64,000 nucleotides of DNA, from the NCBI GenBank assembly GCA_025267735.1, contig CM046299.1, forward strand, positions 21,660,232 through 21,724,231. Direction: 5' to 3'. Below, one piece after another: positions 33,701 to 45,700 of the stretch. A program made the translations under genes and the position numbers. Within the stretch, counting starts at the first letter, position 1. Every line of letters begins with the position of its first letter. Source of the stretch: Mactra quadrangularis. Its lineage: Eukaryota; Mollusca; Bivalvia; Venerida; Mactridae. Under the pieces are notes generated by a model that was not told the origin of the DNA, did not search any database, and saw only the letters and a program-made list of their open reading frames with translations.

Positions 33701-36700
33701 GTAAATGCATTATTATTTTACTGGCTTATGTTCACCTTTCATTGTATATGGTACGAATATTCAGATGAGACATGCTTGATTCCGTCCCTATTTTTCCAAA
33801 TAATTACAAAAAAGACGAAGAAAAATGTAGAAACAGGTTTGTTGCATTTGAAGGCAGATTTTTAGGGTCAAGAGTTGGAAAAGAAATGGTAAAAAATAAC
33901 AGCTGTACTTATGTTTTTATTTCCGAATAGTTTCTACCTTTGGTTGAAAGAAAATGTTATAATCGATATAAGGTTGAAGAACACCTGATTGCAAACACAG
34001 TCAATTGATTGTTTTTAGGACAATGTTTACCATCAAATAAAACTTAAACCTTATATTGTTTTTAAGGATGCGCTAAAACGACTAAAGCGGGAGAATATAC
34101 AGTGGAATATATAACAGAAGGTGATCCTGGAAAATGTTGGTCAGCTTGTAATTACGTTAATAATGTTAAAGCGGTGGCTGTTCATGGAAATGAGGTAATT
34201 TGACATTATGCAAGTAACAAAAAAAAAGACATGTATATGATGAAATAGAACAAGTATATACATGTATAGTACCTTAGAATAGTGAAGGTGCAAACAAATG
34301 GAATGGTCACCGTTCTTCTTATCTTTTAATGTCCTCATTATTTTTTCTAATGGTAAAATAAAAACAATATACATAAGTAGGACGAAAATAATTTCCTGAA
34401 TTTTCGGGTTTTAAATGAGTTTTAAATTATTAGAATTACTAGAGAATACTCCTGACCTATGTAGCAATCATAAATTTATTGTTGAACGTACTTAACAATT
34501 CTTCATTAGCTATGTTCGTGGAATAAATATTGTCATTACAAAGAGCTAGTTCTTTAGCAGTGTAAGTTTTTACAGAGGTGGTTTAGTCTTAATTCGCAGA
34601 AATTAATCTGCACATCTTAAATGATCTTACCATTTGACTAATTAACTCATAAATATCGTATACTGATTTTACTATGTAAACTTTCATACTAATGTTATCA
34701 ATCATTGACACTATGTTAGATCTTTTGAAAACTCATTCTCATATAATAATTGACTATTACAGTGTTACTGTCTTGATGCTGTAAACAAAGATCTAAACAA
34801 ATTATTGAAAGACAAATGTGACATAGGGTGTCCAAGTCAACCAAATATTGTTTGTGGTGGTGTGGTTAATAACGATGATGAATATGTATCTTTGTACAAA
34901 ACAATCTACACAGGTAATTCAGTAAATAAATAATATTTAGTAAAACATTCTACTTAACCCTAAACTGGTCAATCCCGCATTTTTACGTGTGTGGACCCCC
35001 TTCAAAATGGCCGCCACAGGCTTGAAAGTTGTGTTTTTAACTGGATTTAGTGAATTTCACTGTTAAGGAAAGTTGTCCCTTTTTTTTCGCTGGCACCCCT
35101 ATTTAAAGATGTCTCATGGGGTATTTAAGGGGGACGTGTCCCCCTTTGTTGCTGGGGTTTGAAGGGGGCGCAGTGCCCCTCATCGCCAGAAAAAAATCGG
35201 GGTCATTGAGTGCAGACTTGGGAAATTTGGAAAATATTACTGAATGAAATGCAAAGTTGGGGTTGAAAAAGAGCGAAATTTGCATTTTGTGCCCTTTTTG
35301 TTCCGCCCCAACGTTGCCATGGAAACTGGGATCGGGGCTTAACTTGATTTATTTGAAAGGCAGTCACCCAGGAAAGAATTTGGCCAAGTTGCAAGTTGGC
35401 CAAGTTGCATATCTGTCTGTTAATTAGTAAAAAATTAATGCATCTTGAAATAGCCCTAGCGCTTTAAGTTGAAAAATGGCTACTTTCCAGTAAAGGGTTA
35501 ACAATATGATTCAGGGCGTTCAAATTATTCTGCTTATTTAAGGGGCCAATTGCTCTAGCTTGGACTTAGACGTTACGATTATAAAATGTTAAAATTCTAT
35601 GTTTCAACAATCGTGAAATAAGATGATAAAAGCAAATATAATATCAACAGACAGACCGGGTTTTTTTTTTTAATATTTTATTCTAAGTAAATATCGTAAA
35701 GACTTTTTTTAATTCAAAGTAGACTTTGCTCAATCTGATTAAAACCCGATCTAAAATTTTCCGCTCGATAATTTAGATCTGGCCTTTTTCAAACGAAGGT
35801 CACGTTCAGGCGACCTTTTCTCATCATAATAATCATGATGAAATTGTTATGATACGTAACTAGTTTACATCGTCTACGTCACGCAATTTGAAATGAGCCG
35901 CCCAATCGCAGACTGTGAATAATACCGCTGTTAAATTAGCATGCAAAACTTGGTCTAAAAATAGAAATTATCAAAATGTGATTAATGTTTTCGTCTAGAT
36001 GAAAGCTACGCATTGATTGTTCGAAACAAAGTTTATCTCGACGTGACCTTCCACGGAGAAAGAAGAGATCCTGTACAACAACGCTCTACAGGATATCTGT
36101 TAACGGAGATTGGACATTGCTAAGCTTAATGATAATGCTTTGTATCTAGATTTTCAAACTTAACACATAATTGAACACTGTCTTATTTGAATATGGAATG
36201 TATCATTTAATATGGAATTCACTATTTATAAACATGAGACTACATGTAGCCCCTTTAACCTTTATAAACATGAGCATTCATGTAGCCCCTTTTACCTTTA
36301 CAAACATGAGACTTCATGTAGCCCCTTTACAAATATGAGACTAAATGTATCACATGTGTAGGGACATCTTTACTAAGGATTAAACACTTAAATCCAGTCC
36401 AAATTTAGTTCATGTGCCGCATGGACAAAATCCACTATGTACAGTCTCTATCAACCAATAACTAGTATAATGAACTAGAATAGAAATTTTGTTCATGCGT
36501 GGCATGAACAAAATTTGAAAACTACAATACGAATAGGCTACATACGAACAAAATGAACTGTACAGTGAGTATAGTGAATTCCATATTAAATGATAAATTC
36601 CATATTCAAATAAGACAGTGTTCGTGGGTTAATCCACAATTTGTTGATTGTGGCTATTCATAAATGCATTGGTCACTCATTCACAGTTCCAAGGAGCATC

Positions 36701-39700
36701 ACAACTATAGCCTCAATATTAAATACGGAATTGTGATCAATCATGATCAATCGTCAAGGAAAAAGCTATATTCTAGAATGCAACTGCTTTACGACTTAAG
36801 GCTAGCATTCCATAGTTCCGTGCTTCGTTCAACAAGACTATCGTTGGGTCTATTCAATACGTCCGATCCGAGTCCGCTTCCGTGTCCGTGCCCGTGCCTA
36901 TCGCTCAGCGAGCGAAATTTCACGTACACGGATACTTCGCGGATGCATATTGTACAGGAAACACCACTTAGAAGCAAAGAACCAAATGAATTGCCAAGGA
37001 TATTTGAGAAAAAAATTATAGAAACTGTTTCGGAAAACGAGGCAATTTATGATTGCACTCATAGCGACCACAAACACACGTCAATTAAATGGACTATACG
37101 GAATTCAGCGACAAAATCACTGAAGATAGAAGACATTGTCTATTTCGTTAAGCAATCACAGTTTCCAACATTAGCAAATGGTAAAATGTCAAACTTTCTT
37201 TGTAAAAAGACTTTGTATGAATCTCTTACAACTGCAAAAGAACACTTAATTAGTTTTCGCGCATTATATACGTACGTTTGAACGAAAATATGGAATACCA
37301 CTCACAGATGGTGTCTCAGTCATAGACCCACGGCATTTTTGTTAAGCAAATAATCGCGGACACGGACATTTACGCGAACGACGGAGCACGGAACTATGGA
37401 ATGCTAGCCTAAGACTGATGTAAGAACGAAACATGAGTGACAAAAAATAAGTCATCAATACTCTACCAATCTCCGTAAACAGATATCCTGTAGAACGCTG
37501 GATCTCTAAGGTTCGCAACGAGGGTCACGTCGAAATGAACTTAGTGTCGACCGATCAATGCGTAGCTTTCATCTAGACAAAACACTATTAGTTGCATCTT
37601 GATTTCGTAATTTCTATATTAAGACGGAGGTTTGTACGCTAAGTTGACGGCGGTGTTATTTACAGGCTGTGATTGGTCAGTCCTTTATGAATTGCGTGAC
37701 GTAGGCTATGTAAACAAGTTGCAAAACATAATGATTGCGTCATAAATATTATAATGAGAAAATGTCACCTGGATGTGATCCTTGTAACGAAACAGCCAGG
37801 TCTAAATAAGGGAGTAGGCGAGCGGTGAAATTTAGATCGGGTTTTATTCAGATTGATACTGATGATTCTGACTTGAGTCGCAGAGCTTTAAGTGTGCCCG
37901 GGTCCTAAGAAAATTAATTCTTTGAACATGTTAATGCAGAGTAATTTTGCTAAAAAGAGATTTCCAAGACTTGGGACGTATAAGAGCGGATAGTGTTTTG
38001 CAACTATAAATTGTAAGACGCTCTATCTGTGTAGTGTTCTGTAACTATAAATTGTAAGACGCTCTATCTGTGTAGTGTTCTGTAACTATAAATTGTAAGA
38101 CGCTCTATCTGTGTAGTGTTCTGTAACTATAAATTGTAAGACGCTCTATCTGTGTACAAAAGTAACGTAGTTAGGTCGCAGCGTCAAAATATGAAGCAAA
38201 TTGTATTTTTTGTAAATACCTTCCTAATATAGACAAAATCCCCCAAATTATTTGTTACTATTTTTCTAACATGTTAATATGACATAACATTAGTGTAAAT
38301 ATGTCTTATTACATTTAAATATTAAATATGTCGACAAAAGAGAAATTTAGGACGATATTAGATTGATCGAAAACATTTATATGTTTTAAACTCGTTTTCA
38401 GTAATAAGTTTTTTTTTCTATAGCTTCAGCTACCGGCCAAAGTTAATAAGTAGTAGTTTCAACATTTCAAATTGGTTCTACCGACAAAAGCCGAGGTAGT
38501 CCTTAATAAAGCTACAAAATCTCATGCGGTGTACTTGGACTATATCGTCAAGAAAATGGACATTTCATCAGCGTGAAATCCAAGGGGATTAACCATTTAA
38601 GCTAGGGGCGTGTCTAACTAACAGTAAAGAAAAGAAGGGCACGCTACTGGGTACTGGTGATTGAAAAGTGTCTAGGAAACCTATAGTAGGAAGAGCTGGC
38701 CGTCGTATATATAACCTTAAAATGTGTTGAATACGATGTTGAAAACCAATTATAATCTAATCATAACTTTTATCACTTTTACTTTGTCAGTATATAAAGC
38801 ATGGTTGGGGGATGCGTGGGCACTGATGCTGATGGATGTTCGGGCGGGAACCTTGAATTAGAATCCAAATTTGCACCTTGCAATCATGGATTTTCGGGGC
38901 ATTTGGCCTGATTCCCCATCGACCATTTGGCTGCCGTTCTACCAACAATCCATTATTTATCATTCACTAATTTTTAGAGTTGGAAATTCACTTGTTTTGT
39001 TCTTGTTGTCGTTTTTAAACTACTACGCGCACTTTATTAATCATAAATTCTTAGTTTTATATTGTTCTTCAGTTTATGTTTTTTTTTATATTTTATCTTC
39101 TCTTAATCATTTCCATTTTCGTTTTCATTTAAACTCGTTTTTATTTATTATGCATATGATTGTGAAGCGCTTTTGAACATATGTTCAATATGAAAAGAGC
39201 GCTATTCAAATGCGGTATAATAATAATAATTAAAAATAGATGCTAACGACCTCGTAAAAGAGAGTCGAGATGTTCTATTTCCCAGATAAATGAATGCACA
39301 AGAAACGGATTCTAAAAGAATGTGTCGTTAGTCGTTACAAGAAGTATCGTTTGTTAAATCAAGATACAAACGAAAAACATACAATATTTATAATAAACGT
39401 AGATTCAATATGTTGCACGTTAATTAGCGATTTAGCGTGGGTCGCGAAAATATGTAACATTTTTTCGTAATGGTTAAATAATTTTTTCATAATATAGAAT
39501 ATTAGATAATGCAATATGAACCAGTTTTAAAGATAAAATATTCACATATTTGCTTGTTTTGACGATAATTTTAGTGATATTTTTGAAAAATTCCCTCCTT
39601 ATTTACAATCCATTTAAGTGGGAAGAGTTGCTGTTGGTCAAAGTCTTAGAATTTCTCAACATCGATTTCACTAACACTAAATATCCAAAGATGTTTGCAA

Positions 39701-42700
39701 TTATTCATGCCTATACATAAGACTTAAAATAGATTAACGTTGAAATAAACTTTGATCAATGTCGGTATTAAATATAGATATAAAGTTGTTGGAAGATTTT
39801 AAATAGGATGCTTATGACGAGATGACTGAAAGCATGTCGAAGCAAAATTCAAAATTAATATGCTAGCCATAAGTACATCTACATTTTCAGATCACATGTA
39901 GTTTTAATTTGTGATTGTCTAATAATTTTGTTGTTTCAGAATTTTTGCTTTATTTTACCAACGAGTTGATATATCAAGCTACAATACAATAACTGTGATA
40001 TTGCAGCATCTGTTGTACAAATTCTGTACTGAGTGAACAGTTGCAAAAGTCCCAATTTTCACAATAGCATGTTTCACATCAATGCTCTAGTAAATTATCT
40101 ATGGATATTTTCGATAGCTGCTAGACGTCAAATGTAAAAGAGTGATTAGTGAAGAATGTAAGACATTGTTGATCATCTGGCTACAAACATATATAAACAT
40201 TGTACTAAATGTTATTGATACAGTTATTCTTCGGAAATATTTTGCATGGCGTGCTGCCCTTGGTCAATCCCTGCCATGTTTCGGGCTCTAGAATTATCAC
40301 TACAGTCTTTCATGATACCATACCAGTATGTTAAGAATTACCGCATAGATTTATGGATTTCATGGTACCATACAAGTATGCTAAGACCTACTGCTTTGGT
40401 TAAAGTATTACATGATAGCAAAACACCTCATGTATGTTAGGACGCATAGTTTGGGTTCAAGTATTTCATGATACCATTACACTATGTTAAGACTTTGCAT
40501 TATTAACATATGCTAGGACTTACCAAATGGGTTCAAGTATTGCGTTGTGCCATACAAGTATGTTTACATTTACTGAAAAGTTGCAATATTTTCAGATTAC
40601 CATTCTTGTATGCAAAATTTCAGTGATCCCGTCCCATTAGAACTGTCAGTACTTTGATCATAATATAAAAGCAGAGAAAGCACAATTATAAAGTTTTACT
40701 TAATAAGTTGACTTTATTTTTGAATGGTAACCTATGAGTATTATGTGTGTTTGCACCAATGACGTCGTTTACGTTTGAAACTTTACCTTTTAATCCATTT
40801 TTAAAATGACATGACACCTAGTTGCAGATGATCCATTCTGTATTGGGTTTATGTATTTTATTTCTCAAAGAGGAAAGTCGTTTTTGCTTAAGAGACTTAT
40901 TGTCAGATATTGCAGGACGATCTCGTAATAGAAGTTCTCATCACCAATATGAGTCTTAATATCTCTATTTGGAATAAGCAGTACAATTACATTGTATGTA
41001 AATTTCAAGAATACTCATTCAAATGATCATCCTCTATTACAAGACAGCGAAGCTGTCGAGTATAGTAAGCGGGTTTCAGAAATGAGACGTGTTAATCGTC
41101 GTCCTTTTTTCCTGTCATCAATAAATCATACGCACCTGATAAATAGTTCCATGCAACTTCTATAACTCGGTACTCTATTTAGTTTATCTGTTCTCAAAAC
41201 AATCATTATGCTTCCATTTCATGATTATCTAACGATTGTTATGAAAATTGAACAATGTAGGACAAAAAATGCGCGACCTATAATCAGTGCGAATGGAGCG
41301 CGGATGGATTCGTTTATTGGCTGTCTCAAGTAAAGTAGGCGTTCCGCGGTGAAACGATAGACTATAATTTCCTCTACTATTAGTATTAGACCAGTTTATT
41401 GTTATTGTTATGATGTCTATAATTAGTAACAAGGAGCTGATAAAGACTACAGGTAACCGTTCGCTGGTTGGCAAGAAATGATAGCGAGTAAATACAATGA
41501 AAACACAGTAATTTTGAAATTGCAATTACTAAGTCATTTTTCATCAAACAATTAAGTATTTTATATCACTAAGGTCTTGAAATTCGTATTTTGAATATTT
41601 AAAAAACAATTGTCAACAAAGAATTGTATTTTATTGGCGAGTGTTTAAACCTAGTGCTTCAAACCGACAAGAAGATAGTTCAAAAGACAGGTTTAAATCA
41701 CCCCATATATTTTTTTGAATCAAATTTTTGGCTATTTCCTTATATTTGTAAAATATAAATTTCAAAAGCTTTCTATCAATATAAATATCATAAAAATCGG
41801 CCTATAAATAAAAAAGTTATCATGATTTAAAAATTCTGCTGCTATCAAATGTATGTAAACATTGGTTTCTTTCTGCCAACCAGTAAATCAACCAAAATAT
41901 AGGTAGTGAAACGAACCGACATTGTCGTTTTGTTCAGCGACTTTGTCGAGAGCATTTTTCTTTGCATGCAAGATCGCCTTTGAACAATTTCTTTGTTGAA
42001 TAGTTTTGACAAATTATCTCCCTTTACTAAAATTGAATGTTTTGGTGAATTTTCTTCTTTTTCTGTCATGTTTAGAATTGTGATACGTTTTAATTTTCTA
42101 AAACTATGTAGTATTAAGCCTTTTTAACTATTTGTTTAGAACTTTAAGTGAAACCCATACCTTTGTTTTATTATTTTAAATCTACTTATAAGCATTGAGT
42201 AAGGTCAGCTGGGGAAAATCATATAAATTACCTCCCTTTTCGAAAAGTAACTTGTTTTGCCTCCCGGGTTGAAAATGGACTGTTCTATTAAATTGACTCG
42301 TCCAATAGTATATAAATGCGTGTAAACTTCATTTGGTAGCAGAAAGTTGGTGACTGCTCATGGAGGTGGTTGGACTGAAAGATAGTCGCGGGTCTACTGT
42401 TTATTTGCCGACGCTTTTCGATCAGGTGTGTTCTATCCACTGTACTAACAACAGAGCATGATTGCGATTAGTATGTTGTTTAAGTGGAAGCACATTCTTG
42501 CTCGTGGACGTTGGTGGCAGAACCGGATTTTCTGGTTATTCGCCGACGCTTGGCTGGCGGGGTATGAGCTATCTGCTGTACTGGCATTCGAGCATCATTG
42601 CGATTAGTAGTTTGTCTCTAAGGTAGAAGCGCTTTCTTGCACGTCAACGTTGGTGGCAGAACCTTCGGGGTAAAGCGTGATTATCCTGGGCTATCCCTTG

Positions 42701-45700
42701 TATCGTACCCGAGGTTATTTTAGTAGACAGACTGATTTCGCTCTAACGTTTGAGGTTTTGTTTCTGCTCCGGGTCGTCCTAGTGGTATAGGAGTGTTTGG
42801 ACTATTGGTCTGTTGGGTCCAGGCAATAGTCTATGACCCGAGAAAGTGTTTCGGGATTGGTTTCTGCTTTGCTTTTGCTCCGAGTTGTGCCCGGAACATC
42901 GATTCGTCCGGCTCGGGGTCTGTGGTTTCAAGCAAGGTGTAACCCGAGGTTGTGTTCGGGGTTTTGGCTTTGGTTTTGCTTTAGCTCCGAGTTGTTCCTG
43001 AGACATTGGCTTGTCCGGACTCGGGGTCTGTTGGTTTCAACATACGTTTTATAACCCGAGGTTGTGTTCGGTGTTTTAGTTTTGGTTTTTGCTTTAGCTC
43101 CGAGTTGTTCCTGAGACATTGACTTGTCCGGACTCGGGGTCTGTCTGTTTCAACTTACGTTTTATAACCCGAGGCTGTGTTCAGAGTCTTAGTTTTAGTT
43201 TTGGTTTTTGCTTTAGCTCCGAGTTGTTCCTGAGACATTGACTTGTCCGGACTCGGGGTCTGTTGGTTTTAACATACGTTTTATAACCTGAGGTTGTGTT
43301 CGGAGTTTTAGTTTTAGTTTTGGTTTTGCTTTAGTTCCGAGTTGTTCCTGGAACATTGATTTATCCGGGCTCGGAGTCTTTCGGTTTCAAGCAAAGGTTT
43401 ACAACCCGAGATCGCGTTTTTAGGATATTAGTTTTAGTTTCTACATTTGCTTTTGTCCCGGGTTGTGTCTGAGACATCGACTAGTCGGAGTTCGGGTCTG
43501 TTGGTTACAAGTAAAGGTTAATAACCCGAGGTCGTGTCTCAGAGCTTTTAGTTTTTGTTAACACTTTTGTCTCTGCTCCAGACTGTGTCTGGAACATTAA
43601 GTTTGTACATATTGTTTTATACTGTAGTTTTATTCTATTGTGTCTATAACTTTTATTGTTTCTATTGGTTTTCATTCTGAGGTATTGTCTCAGGAGTGTG
43701 TTTTTGTTTTATGCTTTGTTCTTGTACATATTACTATATACGTTTTAATTTAGTTTCTAATCATATAAGCAAATAGCTTGAGAAAAATCTAACTATATAT
43801 ATACTTAACATTGTTGTTAACCCCGGGACACGAGTCAGTGTCCTGGGATTGTCTCGTCTCCGTTCCTGCAGCAAGCTCGGACACCTAGTCAGTCGGTGTT
43901 AAGACGGGCACCGACTTAAAACACGTACGCGAGCGTCGGCTTGACGGTCGAGCGCCTAGCGGACAAGTTACAGCAGGAGGTGCTTGTGACGTCAGCCGAT
44001 TTGATGCAATTAAGAGGCTGTCCACGAAAAATCAGGCAGTCAGTGTTACATGCTATCCCTCAGAATTTGATGATTTTGCTGTCAGTTGATCATAATGATG
44101 CAAAATTACAGAATTTACAGTTAGAATTTTGTTTGCACCTTTTGGTTGCTATAGCAACGCGATTTAGTGTTTTTGGCCATTTTTTGCATGAAATGCACTT
44201 GTAAAATGTACTTTTTTGCTATTTTCATGATTCTCCTGAGCAAACAATGATGATATAACAGCAACAAGCATAGTTTCATATCATTATATAGTCAATTTAC
44301 TATGAAATAATAATATTTACATGTGATGAAGATAAAAGTTCATAGAAAAAAATTGAGTTCAAAACATCATGTATTTCAATTTTTGAAATTCCTTGAAAAC
44401 TATGCAATTGGCTATGCTCATAATTTCCAATATGACGCATGAAATGAAACTATAGTACTAGCAATGTAAAGACGAAATATGGTATTATAAAAAGCTAAAA
44501 TAAAAAAGATGGAACTCTCAAAGAGAAAAAAGAAAATTTATGATAAAAATTGGCAATTTGCCAAAAAATTGGCATTTTGCCAAATACTTCAAATGCTTAT
44601 ATTATGATTTAAATTATATTTTTTTTAGAAAATCAACATTTGTATATGAAAATATACTCAGGTTACAAACACAGTAGTGAAAAAAAATGCGGTTGCCATG
44701 ACAACAGTCAAGAAACAATCACATTATTTTTTTCTTAATCAATGAAATTCATTTATTTCTCTTCTTTTTCTGATTTCATTCATGAAAGTCTAAAGAAATT
44801 ACATAATTTAAAAGCTGGATATTAATAAGATTTATTCATTGAAGTGCTTACAATAAATATTGACTTATCAAACTTAAAATTAAAGCTATAATCTATGTTT
44901 ATAAATGATGTAAAATTCATACCCCACCCACTTTATTCAACATTACAAATTCTTTACCACCAATTTATTATTTGTTTGAAAACTTCCAAGTAACTTTTCA
45001 CAAGTGGAATTATAATGTGTAAGTTTAAAGCAGAATTCCAATATCAAAACTTAAAATTTGATTTCGTTGCCATGGTTACAATTAAATATTTTGAAATTAT
45101 CTGTCCATGGGTCTCCACCCACTTAATTACAGTGAAGGTCCGCTATTAAGGCCAGCTTGCGGACCAACATAATTTGGCCTTACTAGCGAGTCAGCCTTAA
45201 TAGTGAAACATGGATTGTGACAGGTTGATCAGCATGTTATTTAAAGTGGGTAATTAATTTTCATGTTTAAAAGATTAACTAGACGCCACAATTCTGTATC
45301 ATTTCTATCTCTTCATGTTAGCCAAATCAACAACACTTCAGCATGTTTGAAACTTTTATTAACTCATTTTCAAGGTCAAAATCAGATCATCTTGGGCATT
45401 ATATATAAGACACATCAATGTTGCACAACCATTTGCTGCCATTCATAATGAAGTCAATACATTTGTATATGCAAATGACCAACACTACTACTTGTAATTT
45501 GTATTTCAAAGTAAACAAATGAAAAAAAGAGAAAACATATCGACAGTTAATTTTAAAATGTTTTTATTTTTTACGTCATAGTCATCAACATAGCATAACA
45601 AATATTAATTCAATTGTTACAACTCGGAGACAGAATGTCATTGAATAAACTAAACTAGTGAGAGAGCACTTTGAATGGATCATTTTTTTGAGTCTTTTCA

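Larger units (their letters stand above)
35731..37858. mobile_element. Large palindromic element, 2.1 kb, with an internal ORF
   Basis: Outer arms 35731-36125 and 37465-37858 are imperfect inverted repeats of about 395 bp (AAACCCGATCTAAA near both ends, TAGATGAAAGCTACG near the inner ends). A second inverted pair lies at about 36172-36230 and 36572-36624 (GTCTTATTTGAATATGGAAT). A third lies at about 36800-36830 and 37385-37415 (GCATTCCATAGTTCCGTGCT). It looks like a foldback DNA transposon with nested arms. Clear target duplications were not found. Confidence 0.65.

Noticed and set aside
42779..43119. Several Pro/Lys-rich ORFs on both strands
   Set aside because: They lie entirely in the tandem repeat and change frame with unit length; no start context or domain.
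43941..44204. 87-codon ORF as a gene
   Set aside because: It crosses the border of the TTAA element at 44010-44013, so its second half is transposon sequence.
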